Shown here in pieces: positions 8,506-17,378 of a DNA stretch of 64,000 nt. Within the stretch, counting starts at the first letter, position 1; the number at the start of each line of letters is the position of its first letter. Made by a program: the position numbers and the translations under genes. The notes below the pieces were generated by a model that searched no databases, was not told where the DNA came from, and saw only the letters and a list, made by a program, of their open reading frames with translations. The DNA is taken from positions 1 to 64,000 of the forward strand of contig JAQYWO010000003.1 in NCBI GenBank assembly GCA_029379215.1, in the 5' to 3' direction. This stretch comes from Rhizonema sp. PD37. Its GTDB lineage: Bacteria > Cyanobacteriota > Cyanobacteriia > Cyanobacteriales > Nostocaceae.

Positions 8506-9057
8506 ATGTCGGCAAAGTTCAAGTTTTTTTTGATTGTGACTTCTAGTATCTTTGCCACCGTTACTACGGTCTTTTATATCTTACACCGCAAGCCAACGAC
8601 AGAGCTTCAAAGTGTAAGTAGTGAGCAATCGCAGCAATTGTCTGCGACAGTTCAGGCAAATGATAACGCGGAAGACACGGAGCGAGCTAATTATAAACCA
8701 ATACCGTTACAAAGTATTAACTCTCCTCTCCAAGGTAGCGATCCTGCTGACCTCGCAATCAATGCCTTTGACGAGACAGAATTCACTAGAGTAACCCGAA
8801 AAGTAGAGGTAGCGTATCCTCAACCAAATCAAGCGTTCGTGACGATTACGCAAACAAAGCAGGTGAAAAATCCACGTTCCTCAGCAATTAAATATCGAGT
8901 TGAGTTGGCAACTTTTGGGCGATCGCTTTTTGTTCAACCACCTCGCGTTTGGCAAATTGTTTGGGCAGGTTTCCAAGTGCAATGCTTACCTGGAAGTAAT
9001 TACCGCAGAAGTGTTCCTGCCAAACTGTTTACCAGATGTGTGAGGAGTGAACAGTAG
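8506..9057 (+). CDS. Conserved hypothetical membrane-anchored or secreted protein
   Basis: The 183-residue product has a short basic N-terminus and one hydrophobic segment (FFLIVTSSIFATVTTVFYIL, residues 7-26). A polar linker rich in Ser and Gln follows to about residue 60. Next is a compact domain with ITQTKQVKNPRSSAIKYRVEL and a terminal region with two cysteines (VQCLPGSNY, LFTRCVRSEQ). There is no lipobox, so it is probably a signal-anchored protein facing the periplasm. I recognise no family. It lies divergent from E2 across 286 bp and convergent with a YlqD-like gene. Confidence 0.65.
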   Translation: MSAKFKFFLIVTSSIFATVTTVFYILHRKPTTELQSVSSEQSQQLSATVQANDNAEDTERANYKPIPLQSINSPLQGSDPADLAINAFDETEFTRVTRKVEVAYPQPNQAFVTITQTKQVKNPRSSAIKYRVELATFGRSLFVQPPRVWQIVWAGFQVQCLPGSNYRRSVPAKLFTRCVRSEQ

Positions 9058-9118
9058 TAAATTGAGGAGTTCTTGGAGTGGAGCAGAATAATGACTCCTG
9101 TCTCCTGTCTCCCAACTT

Positions 9119-9589
9119 TTAAATATCGCCGCGAATTTCTTCTATAACGCCATCGCGAAGCACGATTTCTACTTGCATTTTGCTAATTAGGTTATCACCC
9201 GGTTCTGCGCGGAAAAACCCTTCCATTTGAAATTGGTTGACTTCTTGATCCAACTCAAGAAACTGCACTTGTTGCAGATTTTGCAGACTTTGATTTTTTT
9301 GTTCGAGCAATTCGCTTTTCTTTTGATTGATCTGGACTTGGATATTGTCAATCTGTTGTAAGGTTTGGGGACCTGGAGGTTGTAGACTCTGCTTTTGAAT
9401 TTCTGAGATCGCCCGCTGTCCTTGGGCATCTAATTGTTGCAGCTGCTGATCAGTTTGATTGATCTGAGTTTGTAGTTGCTGCTGCACTTCATCTTTCCAA
9501 AGATGAGTGACGATGGCTTTGACATTAACAACTCGTTTCAAAAGTAATTGCGGCTTGGAGACATCCATATCTATTTGTTCCACGTTCAC
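9119..9589 (-). CDS. YlqD-like coiled-coil protein
   Basis: The 156-residue protein has the YlqD family pattern. A short beta-rich N-terminus (QLLLKRVVNVKAIVTHLWKD) is followed by a long glutamine-rich coiled coil from about residue 35 to 105. A C-terminal beta segment (NLISKMQVEIVLRDGVIEEI) closes the protein. YlqD proteins are of unknown function. The gene lies 23 bp downstream of the acyl-activating enzyme gene on the same strand, so the two are likely co-transcribed. That pairing with a fatty-acid activating enzyme is worth noting but proves nothing about function. Confidence 0.75.
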   Translation of the reverse strand: MNVEQIDMDVSKPQLLLKRVVNVKAIVTHLWKDEVQQQLQTQINQTDQQLQQLDAQGQRAISEIQKQSLQPPGPQTLQQIDNIQVQINQKKSELLEQKNQSLQNLQQVQFLELDQEVNQFQMEGFFRAEPGDNLISKMQVEIVLRDGVIEEIRGDI

Positions 9590-9612
9590 TCTATAGTTTG
9601 TAGGTAAGAAAT

Positions 9613-11595
9613 TTAAGAAAACATCCCGTTAATAATATCGCGATAGCGTTCCGTCACAACGTGTCGCTTAATTTTCAACGTTTGAGTCATCATGCCATTT
9701 TCAATCGAAAATGTCTCCAAAATTAGTTTAAACGGACCAATGCGGTCATCCGGTCGATAGCCGGGACGGTTTTGTACTTCGCGATTCAATTCCTGCCGGA
9801 ATTTATCTTGGATCGCTTTACTTTCCACGTCTACTGTAGAAGCATGGTTCGTCGCATCGTCAGTTGAGTGTTTCTCTGGTAGAGGCGGCAAATTTTGAGT
9901 TTCTGCCCATTTTTGTAGGGCTTCTAAATTCGGGACAATTAACGCACCAAGACTGCGTTGGTCTTGTCCGACAAGCATAATTTGATCTATGTAGGGCGAT
10001 CGCAAACACGCATCTTCAATCGGTAATGGTTCGATGTTTTCTCCATTAGTTAATACAATTGTATCCTTAGCTCGTCCGGTCAAAACCAAGTCATTTTGTT
10101 GCGTCACCCAACCCAGATCGCCGCTATTAAACCAACCTTCAGCGTCAATCGCTTTTGCCGTCTCTTCGGGATTGTGGTAATAGCCTTGCATAACTTGTGG
10201 TCCCCGCAGAAGAACCAAACCTCGCGTCTCAGGTGACAGGGGTTGGCGAGTTTCGGGGTCTACTATTTTTACGAATGTTGCCGGAATCGGTCGTCCGGAA
10301 GAACCTCGCAAGTTGTGCCAATCACGACGCGCATGGGTGACGGGAGAAGTTTCTGTCAAACCATAGCCTTGCAAAATCTCTACACCAATTATCTCAAAAA
10401 AGTCATCTACATGTTTGGGTAGCGCACCTCCACCGCTAAACATTTGCTTGATTCTTCCCCCCGTTGCTTCCCTAACTTTCTCATAAACTAGTCGTCCTCC
10501 CAAGGCGTGAAGGGGAAACAAAGTAGATGCTTGTATACCTGCTGCGAGTCTGTCTACCGTGGAAGGATGAAGATTTTCTAAACTCAATCCTTGAGCAATT
10601 CGCCGCGCTTTGATATATTTTTCACTAATACCCAGAAAGTAATTAATCAGACGTTGCTTACTTGGCGGTTGTTCGCGGAACTGCTTTTGCACCCCTTCAT
10701 AAATTGATTCTAATAGACGTGGTACACACATCATGTATTGAGGTTTAAATTCTTTTAAATCGCGTTTTACAGAACGCAAGTTGGTGTATACTTGTGTACA
10801 TCCTTGAAAAAGTAAGAAGAACTCACAAGTACGTCCCAAGCTGTGCCAAGTAGGAAGAATGCTCAGGGCAATGTCCCCGACTTTTGCTTGCACAACTATA
10901 CTGCAGGCAATAATTTGATGTAATATATTACCATGACTCAGCATCACGCCTTTGGGTTTGCCGGAAGTGCCACTCGTATAAATGAGGGTTGCCAGAGTCT
11001 CACGGGTTTGCAAGACTGGTTCTAAGGTATGCTTTGCTCCAATTTCCATTAACTGGGTGAAGTTCAGGATATTCAAAGTATCGTCTTTCGGTGCTGCTTC
11101 ATCTGACAGCAAGATAACGAGTTGAATTGGCAATTCTTTCAGACGCGGCTGAAGCTTAGAGAGCGTCTTTAAATCTTCGACTATCAGCGCTGTGCTACCA
11201 CTGTTTCTCAAGATAAAAAGGAGTTCTTCTTTTTCTGCTTGGGAACTCCGCAAGACATCAACTCCCCCAGCCATCATTATGCCTTGGTCGGCAATAAACC
11301 AGCGAGAAGAATTGTCACAAATTAAAGAGACGCGATCGCCTGGTTTTACCCCCAAAGCCTGCAACCCTACAGCAAATTGCTGAACTTTAAGAGAGAGTTG
11401 AGTGTAAGTTAGAACAACTGCTGGTTTCGTATGAGGATCTTGGATGGCGATGGCATCACCAAATCGCTTTGCTACCAAAGACCAAATTTCTGGCAGCGAC
11501 TGAATATGAGAATAATCTACCGAATCCCTTATTTTGAGGCGCTCTATCTCAGATATGTTTGCTAGTAAAGGATTTTCTTCTGGTGTTTTCACCAT
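9613..11595 (-). CDS. Long-chain acyl-ACP/acyl-CoA synthetase (AMP-forming)
   Basis: This ANL-superfamily enzyme of about 660 residues activates free fatty acids through an acyl-adenylate. Cyanobacterial members (Slr1609 type) are acyl-ACP synthetases that recycle fatty acids into lipids. The adenylate-forming P-loop TLIYTSGTSGKPKGVMLSHGN is split here as LIYTSGTSGKPKGV and MLSHGN. Other motifs are GYGLTETSPV, the FNSGDLGW hinge region and the C-terminal catalytic lysine segment QTLKIKRHVV. The long insert with LINYFLGISEKYIKARR is typical of the bacterial or plastid long-chain class. Start: ATG at 11595 (MVKTPEENPL); an in-frame start at 11676 would add 27 residues. The YlqD-like gene follows at 23 bp. 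Confidence 0.9.
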   Translation of the reverse strand: MVKTPEENPLLANISEIERLKIRDSVDYSHIQSLPEIWSLVAKRFGDAIAIQDPHTKPAVVLTYTQLSLKVQQFAVGLQALGVKPGDRVSLICDNSSRWFIADQGIMMAGGVDVLRSSQAEKEELLFILRNSGSTALIVEDLKTLSKLQPRLKELPIQLVILLSDEAAPKDDTLNILNFTQLMEIGAKHTLEPVLQTRETLATLIYTSGTSGKPKGVMLSHGNILHQIIACSIVVQAKVGDIALSILPTWHSLGRTCEFFLLFQGCTQVYTNLRSVKRDLKEFKPQYMMCVPRLLESIYEGVQKQFREQPPSKQRLINYFLGISEKYIKARRIAQGLSLENLHPSTVDRLAAGIQASTLFPLHALGGRLVYEKVREATGGRIKQMFSGGGALPKHVDDFFEIIGVEILQGYGLTETSPVTHARRDWHNLRGSSGRPIPATFVKIVDPETRQPLSPETRGLVLLRGPQVMQGYYHNPEETAKAIDAEGWFNSGDLGWVTQQNDLVLTGRAKDTIVLTNGENIEPLPIEDACLRSPYIDQIMLVGQDQRSLGALIVPNLEALQKWAETQNLPPLPEKHSTDDATNHASTVDVESKAIQDKFRQELNREVQNRPGYRPDDRIGPFKLILETFSIENGMMTQTLKIKRHVVTERYRDIINGMFS

Positions 11596-12039
11596 AACAT
11601 ATCGCCTAAATAGTAAATGACTTGTTTTTCCAGCATATTCTGCTTTCAAACCAAAATAACGGATATGAATGGACACAATTCCTTCTGTCTGTGATGAAGA
11701 AGGAAAACTTTCTAGATCTGTTTACAAAAATTTATGATATGCTTTACTTATATAGCACTACTCCATGCTTCGCGAACAAAAATGCTTTTGTTGCTAATGG
11801 CTAATCGAAGAACGCTCATTATCTTCTCATTAGCTAATTAGTCCTCATGAGTAAGTGTACGAATCTATTTGCGTAAATTCCTAGAAGTAGAAACAAAGAA
11901 AGTAGTTTGTACGTACCTAGCAGGCAGGGAGAAACTGTCAAAACATGCAATTGTACCCGATTCCATCTACGACATATCACCCCACCGTCTACCACCTACT
12001 TTTTGCTCAGCACTTTTTTGTAATAGAAGGACATTATCT

Positions 12040-12285
12040 GTGAGTTTGATGACTGCTCTATTCCTGGTACCTCTGTTGACTATCGCCTGCCTTGTCTTAC
12101 CCAGGCTTCTTTCTGTAATTCTGACTTTTCAAACTCAACTAACTAAACAATTAGAACATAGTTCAGTGTTACAAGAAGTCAAATCAGAAATTACTAGTTT
12201 TCCTTATTGTATGTCTTACAACTTAACAGGAAGTCAGTTCTGCAAATTCAGTCCCAGTTTCTGTGCAAGGTGTTCTCCTAGCTGA
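12040..12285 (+). CDS. Small hydrophobic protein (unrecognised)
   Basis: The reading frame begins with GTG at 12040, preceded by AGAAGGA at 12025-12031, a good Shine-Dalgarno sequence. The 81-residue product starts MSLMTALFLVPLLTIACLV, then LPRLLSVILTFQTQL. It thus has one or two membrane helices near residues 4-35, a polar middle, and a Cys- and Phe-rich end (FCKFSPSFCARCSPS). A strong rho-independent terminator lies about 100 bp downstream on the same strand, which supports a real short transcript. No family is recognised. The longer upstream-extended reading frame (from 11869) is not supported by a ribosome-binding site. Confidence 0.4.
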   Translation: MSLMTALFLVPLLTIACLVLPRLLSVILTFQTQLTKQLEHSSVLQEVKSEITSFPYCMSYNLTGSQFCKFSPSFCARCSPS

Positions 12286-12383
12286 GTAATTATATTGATA
12301 TTTTTTACTCTTCTTATTAGCCCTTAATACTTATGTAGAAATGTTCTACAGAATACCTCTACATACATGAATAATCCTTAACT

Positions 12384-12429
12384 GTTATGGGATAGCAGAC
12401 GAGCAATCCCATAACGGTTTTATTTTTTT
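12384..12429 (+). terminator. Rho-independent terminator
   Basis: GTTATGGGAT at 12384-12393 pairs exactly with ATCCCATAAC at 12406-12415 and is followed by GGTTTTATTTTTTT. The orientation fits termination of plus-strand transcription after the small hydrophobic ORF. It abuts the 3' end of the convergent antitoxin gene. Confidence 0.75.
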
Positions 12430-12725
12430 AGCGCGAGATCAATTCGATACCCGAGTGCATCCAGGAATTCAATCAGGGTGTAAATTTCTGCACCGCCGGT
12501 TTGTGAAAGTATTTCGTCTAATTTTCCATGATATTGTTTGGCTGCTATCGAGACATTATTGGATAGTATCCGCGCTTCCATAACATTTTTTAGCATTGCC
12601 CTGAGCAATTCAGGTTCACGTCCTTGTTCTTCTATTTCCAACGCGACTGCTATATAATTAGCAGCATGTTGAGAGTCTTTAAGAGAAGAAACCAAATAAT
12701 TGTGGTAGCTGGTAGTTGTTGGCAT
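12420..12725 (-). CDS. Addiction-module antidote protein (COG3636/HigA-like), orphan
   Basis: The 101-residue protein fits the COG3636 antitoxin pattern. N-terminal YHNYLVSSLKDSQHAANYIAV and EEQGREPELLRAMLKNVMEA are followed by a helix-turn-helix-like region. The end TLIEFLDALGYRIDLAL is typical of the family. Such proteins neutralise a RelE/HigB-fold mRNA-cleaving toxin and repress their own operon. Start: ATG at 12725 with GAGGAA about 10 bases upstream; the TTG six codons earlier overlaps that site. An intact toxin gene is missing. A 27-codon ORF 131 bp upstream looks like a toxin fragment. The middle of the helix-turn-helix region (SNNVSIAAKQYHGKLDEILS) deviates from the usual sequence, so DNA binding may also be altered. 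Confidence 0.7.
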   Translation of the reverse strand: MPTTTSYHNYLVSSLKDSQHAANYIAVALEIEEQGREPELLRAMLKNVMEARILSNNVSIAAKQYHGKLDEILSQTGGAEIYTLIEFLDALGYRIDLALKK

Positions 12726-12856
12726 TTTTACGTCTTTCCTCAAGATTACTTAGAGTTCTCGTTTGTCTTCAAAGAGTAATTTTGTCTCCACCACACACAA
12801 AGGAGGATTATGATTGTTGACCTATTTAACCGACATTAGATGCTATACCTAGACAA

Positions 12857-12940
12857 TCATCGATTTTCAGTCCGCCGACTCTTTTCAATTTTAACTTTAG
12901 CTTTTCTATCTTGCCAAGAATCAAGCCATTGTTCACTCAT
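12857..12940 (-). pseudogene. Remnant of a RelE/HigB-like (COG3657) toxin gene
   Basis: The minus-strand frame from ATG 12940 reads SEQWLDSWQDRKAKVKIEK and stops after 27 codons. COG3657-type killer proteins carry a very similar segment near their N-terminus, with W-L-x-x-L-x-D-R-x-A-K-x-x-I followed by R-R-x-E-x-G-N (family knowledge from memory). Here the match ends at RRTENR and a stop codon. It sits upstream of the antitoxin on the same strand, which is the usual toxin-antitoxin order for this family. The read-through frame further upstream stays open but is not toxin-like. Confidence 0.5.
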
Positions 12941-13277
12941 GACTTGTCTGTTATACTGATAGAATTTGTTTTGCTTATGCCCCTATATAAGTATATTATA
13001 GTACAACAGAGTTTCATGTACACAAAAAGTTAACTACTAACACTACGGCAAAATAAAGTTTTTCCAGTCTAAAATAGTATAAGTACTTTGTGGATTCAAT
13101 CAAGATCTCCGCGAATTAATTATGCCCTACTCCCAAATACGAGCTTAAAGACGCGCTAATTTGTTACGTATCTACACAATTGTCACATTTGGGATTTTAA
13201 TGAAAAGAAAAATACTTTATGGTAAATCTGCGTACAGAATAGTTTTCAGCTAACGAGTGTTAATTACAACAAAAACC
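12941..13277. other. Divergent intergenic region between toxin remnant and acs
   Basis: This is about 340 bp of AT-rich sequence without a gene. TATATAAG and TATTATAG near 12984-13000 could be promoter elements for either side. The acs leader ends with ACAACAAAAACC directly before its ATG. No riboswitch-like structure was recognised. Confidence 0.35.
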
Positions 13278-15248
13278 ATGTCCCAAGTGACGATAGAATC
13301 AATCCTTCAAGAAAAGCGTTTGTTCCACCCCAGTGCTGAATTCTCAGCAAACGCACACATTAAAAGTCTCGAAGAATACCAGCACCTCTATGATACAGCC
13401 AAAGCTGACCCTGAGAAATTCTGGGCGGAACTGGCTCAAACAGAGTTACACTGGTTTCAGAAATGGGATACTGTGTTGGACTGGCAGCCACCGTTCGTTA
13501 AGTGGTTCGTTGGCGGTAAAATAAATATTTCCTATAACTGTTTGGACAGACACCTGACGACTTGGCGTAAGAATAAAGCAGCCATTATTTGGGAAGGGGA
13601 ACCGGGTGACTCTCGTACTCTGACTTATGCTCAGTTACATCGAGAAGTTTGTCAGTTTGCTAATGCACTGAAGCAATTGGGGGTGCAAAAAGGCGATCGC
13701 GTCGGTATTTATCTGCCAATGATTCCCGAAGCGGTGATTGCCATGCTTGCCTGTGCGAGAATTGGCGCACCGCATAGCGTGATTTTTGGTGGTTTTAGTG
13801 CGGAAGCTTTGCGCGATCGCCTCATTGCTGCCGAAGCCAAAGTCGTGATCACTGCTGATGGCGGTTGGCGTAAGGATGCGATCGTTCCTCTTAAGGAGCA
13901 AGTAGATCTTGCTTTAGCTGATAATGCGGCACCCACTGTTCAGAATGTGCTGGTAGTACAGCGTACAAATCAACAAACTCACATGCAATCGGGACGCGAC
14001 TCTTGGTGGCATGAATTGCAACAGAGTGTATCCGCTGAGTGTCCTGCCGAACCTATGGATAGCGAAGATATGCTGTTCATTTTGTATACAAGTGGCAGTA
14101 CTGGCAAACCAAAAGGTGTTGTGCATACAACTGGTGGTTATAACTTATACTCTCACATGACCACCAAATGGATCTTCGACTTACAAGATAAAGATGTATA
14201 TTGGTGTACAGCCGATGTCGGTTGGATTACGGGGCATAGCTATATCGTTTACGGTCCTCTTTCCAACGGTGCAACGACAATTATGTACGAAGGTGCGCCT
14301 CGTGCCTCTAATCCAGGTTGTACGTGGGATATTATTGAGAAATATGGTGTGACAGTATTTTATACCGCCCCGACGGCGATTCGTGCTTTTATTAAGATGG
14401 GCGAACACTTGCCGAAAGCACGAAACTTATCATCCCTACGCTTGCTAGGAACTGTCGGCGAACCAATTAACCCAGAGGCTTGGATGTGGTACTACCAAGT
14501 CATTGGTGGGGAACGTTGCCCAATTGTCGATACTTGGTGGCAAACAGAAACAGGCGGGATTATGATCACATCTTTGCCAGGGGCAATTCCGATGAAGCCA
14601 GGTTCGGCGACTCGTCCCTTTCCGGGAATTCAAGCGGATATTGTGGATTTAGAAGGCAACTCTGTAGGTGACAACGAAGGTGGTTATTTAATCGTTCGTC
14701 ATCCTTGGCCAGGTATGATGCGTAATGTCTACGGTGATTCAGAACGCTTTCGCCGCACTTACTGGGAACACATCCCACCAAAAGATGGAAACTACGTCTA
14801 TTTTGCTGGTGATGGTGCCAGACGTGATCAAGATGGCTACTTCTGGGTGATGGGAAGAGTCGATGATGTGATTAATGTTTCTGGTCATCGTCTTGGTACA
14901 ATGGAAATAGAATCAGCCCTTGTTTCCCATCCAGCAGTTGCTGAAGCTGCTGTTGTCGGTAAACCTGATGAGATGAAAGGAGAGGAAATAGTTGCTTTTG
15001 TGACTTTAGAAGGTGGCAATGACGAGAGTGAAGAACTGCGTAAAGAGTTGAAGCAGCACGTTGTTCGAGAAATTGGGGCGATCGCACGTCCTGGTGAAAT
15101 TCGTTTTACCGATTCTTTGCCTAAAACGCGATCTGGTAAAATTATGCGGCGGTTGTTACGGAATTTGGCATCCGGGCAAGAAGTGTCTGGTGATACCTCT
15201 ACATTGGAGGATCGGAGTGTGTTGGATAAGCTAAGGGCGGAGGGTTAG
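13278..15248 (+). CDS. acs: Acetyl-CoA synthetase
   Basis: The 656-residue AMP-forming acetyl-CoA synthetase activates acetate to acetyl-CoA in the cytoplasm. Motifs in order: the N-terminal [11 protein letters not shown] and [11 protein letters not shown] blocks; the P-loop [15 protein letters not shown] near residue 265; [26 protein letters not shown]; the hinge motif [20 protein letters not shown]; and the C-terminal [14 protein letters not shown] with the catalytic, acetylatable lysine. Length and motifs are normal for Acs. The ATG at 13278 is preferred over GTG seven codons upstream because the protein family begins near here. It stands alone and ends before a terminator. Confidence 0.95.
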   Translation: MSQVTIESILQEKRLFHPSAEFSANAHIKSLEEYQHLYDTAKADPEKFWAELAQTELHWFQKWDTVLDWQPPFVKWFVGGKINISYNCLDRHLTTWRKNKAAIIWEGEPGDSRTLTYAQLHREVCQFANALKQLGVQKGDRVGIYLPMIPEAVIAMLACARIGAPHSVIFGGFSAEALRDRLIAAEAKVVITADGGWRKDAIVPLKEQVDLALADNAAPTVQNVLVVQRTNQQTHMQSGRDSWWHELQQSVSAECPAEPMDSEDMLFILYTSGSTGKPKGVVHTTGGYNLYSHMTTKWIFDLQDKDVYWCTADVGWITGHSYIVYGPLSNGATTIMYEGAPRASNPGCTWDIIEKYGVTVFYTAPTAIRAFIKMGEHLPKARNLSSLRLLGTVGEPINPEAWMWYYQVIGGERCPIVDTWWQTETGGIMITSLPGAIPMKPGSATRPFPGIQADIVDLEGNSVGDNEGGYLIVRHPWPGMMRNVYGDSERFRRTYWEHIPPKDGNYVYFAGDGARRDQDGYFWVMGRVDDVINVSGHRLGTMEIESALVSHPAVAEAAVVGKPDEMKGEEIVAFVTLEGGNDESEELRKELKQHVVREIGAIARPGEIRFTDSLPKTRSGKIMRRLLRNLASGQEVSGDTSTLEDRSVLDKLRAEG

Positions 15249-15432
15249 TAACTGTGGTAATAGGCATGTCGGGATATTAAGGGCTTGGCTTAGCTCTTAA
15301 GAATCTCCGAACTTCTAGTTCTGAGATTGTCAAATAGAACACAGTAGGGACAAACGCCCCTACATCCTTTCCCTTGTCTAATTACAAAATAGGAATTATA
15401 TCTGCACTTCCTGAGAATTGCCAGACTTCAAA

Positions 15433-15470
15433 CCCTGACTTCGATATCGAAGTCAGGGGTCTTGTTTTTT
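15433..15470 (+). terminator. Rho-independent terminator after acs
   Basis: CCCTGACTTCGAT at 15433-15445 pairs with ATCGAAGTCAGGG at 15446-15458, a perfect 26-bp palindrome. It is followed by GTCTTGTTTTTT. It lies about 185 bp after the acs stop. Confidence 0.7.
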
Positions 15471-15584
15471 GTGAATGATTTATGACTGTTATAATACAGT
15501 GGTTCTCTCAGTATTCCGTAAGTATTTATAATTATTAAAGTTTCAAAAGCGTAGTTTCAGAATCACTGAAAATAGAGTCACCTT

Positions 15585-16784
15585 ATGAATTACCCAGATA
15601 ACGAAGAGCAATGTCAAACAATTCTTAACCAGCTACAACAAGATATTAATAACCTTATTAAAAAGGTAGAGTGTACTCTTATAACACAAGAGGTAGATTT
15701 AAGAAACGAGGAAATTCAGATAGAATTAGCAAAACAAATTAGCTTGTTACAACGCTTTGGGGAATATATTTCCCGAATGCAGAATAGCAGAAGGCAGAAC
15801 AAAGCTGAGTGCGAACTTTTGGAATCTAAACTGAATTCGGCTAAATTGGCTTTGTCTTTTCTGCTCACAAAGAAAACACAAAAAATAGTCTTGGCCAAAA
15901 ATCTAAGATATAGTATTGAATATTTCATAAACCGTAAAAGTATTCTGGGTTATACGCTCAATCTTTTTAGACGATCTGTTCGAGAATTGCCAACACCAAC
16001 TAAAGTTCTTCTTGGATTGGCAATGGCACTTCCAATATATCTGATTGCAATTCCAGTTTCGCTGTTATGTCTGGCGTTACTAGCATCTGACATGAATACT
16101 CGTTCTACTTCTAACGTACTGCCACCAAACCCCAATCCTACACAAACACAAAATTTTAGTTTGAATTCCTCTCGAGTTAAAGAAAAAGTAGAACCGTTAG
16201 CCAGTCAACAACATATATTTAATAATTCTAGATTATTGATCATGGTTGCCGTGGCTGGAGCATTTGGGAGTATAGTTAGTATCTTAATTCGGCTTCAAGA
16301 CTACAGAGACAAAGACGAATATGCTGGCTCTGCGACTCCTATTCTTGTAGGCTTTGCCAAACCGTTGATTGGGACAGCGTTTGGCATCTTCATCTTCACA
16401 CTTATTGGCTCAAAGATTGTCAGTTTTCCCATCATCGATTCTCTTAATAAAGAACCACAAAACAATGAGCAACAGAATAATGACGATATAAAGTATTATT
16501 TCTTCTTTTCAGTCGCATTTGTATTTGGTTTCAGCGAACGCTTGGATCATGATATTGTTGAGCGAGTAGGAAGAAGCTTGAGTCTGCAAAAAAGTGCGGA
16601 AAAAATACAAGAAGAAGTTCAGCAATCTACAGAAGATATCCATCAAGCAACAGATAATGTTAGAACTGTCATGCCTGAGGTTGACGAGGTTGTACAGGAT
16701 GCCAAACAAATCCTACCTGAGGTTAAGGCAGTCGTAGAAGATACTCGACATCCGACACCTAATGAGCCTTTGGAAAAGCCATAA
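15585..16784 (+). CDS. Unrecognised membrane protein with N- and C-terminal coiled coils
   Basis: The 399-residue product is not recognised. Residues 1-100 form a charged, probably coiled-coil region. Two membrane segments lie near 145-170 (LLGLAMALPIYLIAIPVSLL), then a polar Ser/Asn/Pro-rich loop. Further hydrophobic segments are near 218-235 (LLIMVAVAGAFGSIVSIL), 260-280 (AFGIFIFTLIG) and 305-318 (YFFFSVAFVFGFSER). The FGFSER ending of the last helix recurs in cyanobacterial membrane proteins of unknown role. The C-terminal 70 residues are acidic helical repeats (IQEEVQQSTEDIHQA, VDEVVQDAKQILPEV). It lies 76 bp upstream of another unknown gene on the same strand. Confidence 0.65.
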   Translation: MNYPDNEEQCQTILNQLQQDINNLIKKVECTLITQEVDLRNEEIQIELAKQISLLQRFGEYISRMQNSRRQNKAECELLESKLNSAKLALSFLLTKKTQKIVLAKNLRYSIEYFINRKSILGYTLNLFRRSVRELPTPTKVLLGLAMALPIYLIAIPVSLLCLALLASDMNTRSTSNVLPPNPNPTQTQNFSLNSSRVKEKVEPLASQQHIFNNSRLLIMVAVAGAFGSIVSILIRLQDYRDKDEYAGSATPILVGFAKPLIGTAFGIFIFTLIGSKIVSFPIIDSLNKEPQNNEQQNNDDIKYYFFFSVAFVFGFSERLDHDIVERVGRSLSLQKSAEKIQEEVQQSTEDIHQATDNVRTVMPEVDEVVQDAKQILPEVKAVVEDTRHPTPNEPLEKP

Positions 16785-16860
16785 AAGCCACTCTGTATGT
16801 GCTGTTTTGTGAGATTGTTAAGTTTGAACACTTTAACGCAAAAACAGCGATCAACAATTT

Positions 16861-17319
16861 ATGACACAAGCGCTAACCATTCGCCAAATCCTGTCCGATG
16901 GTGATGCAGGATTGTTACCTTATCTTCGTCAACAACTTGAAACCGAGGAATTTTCACAGTTTAAAGCCCAGCTAGGTTTTCATGTGGAGGAGTCTTCTAC
17001 CTTTGTCAGTGGGAGTGATGATGCGACAGATATTCAAAGTACGATCCTTATAACTTTAAAGCTATGGATTGCTGTATCCAGTCAAACTAGTCAAGATAAT
17101 GCGACTTTACATGCTCTTGAGTTTCAACAGATGCTAGATGAAAAACTGATTAAATGGAGCCGAGGCTGTCAGCAATTACGCTCACCAATTTCCGAAGTTA
17201 AGGGGACACTCATCGAAGCCGAAGTACCGTATCACGGTGGCTATCTTCCAGGTTTTGAGATGCAACGCAAGTTTAACTTAACCTACAGTACTGTGTCTAC
17301 AAGTAGTCTTGTGTCCTAA
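16861..17319 (+). CDS. Unrecognised conserved-type protein
   Basis: The 152-residue soluble protein has no signal peptide or membrane segment. It begins TQALTIRQILSDGDAGLLPY and ends in a beta-rich part (VKGTLIEAEVPYHGGYLPGFE, FNLTYSTVST). It is slightly acidic. I cannot assign a family. It follows the membrane protein gene by 76 bp with the same orientation and could share its transcript. Downstream is a convergent PPK2 gene. Confidence 0.55.
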   Translation: MTQALTIRQILSDGDAGLLPYLRQQLETEEFSQFKAQLGFHVEESSTFVSGSDDATDIQSTILITLKLWIAVSSQTSQDNATLHALEFQQMLDEKLIKWSRGCQQLRSPISEVKGTLIEAEVPYHGGYLPGFEMQRKFNLTYSTVSTSSLVS

Positions 17320-17378
17320 ATGCTGAGTCCTGAGTGTTTGTTATTGAGTAAATAATAAAACTCAGTACTCAACATTCC
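17320..17378. repeat. CTGAGT/ACTCAG heptamer repeats between convergent genes
   Basis: Degenerate units such as GCTGAGTCCTGAGTG and ACTCAGTACTCAAC lie in opposite orientations between the plus-strand unknown gene and PPK2. They could form a hairpin that serves both genes as a weak terminator. Confidence 0.4.
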
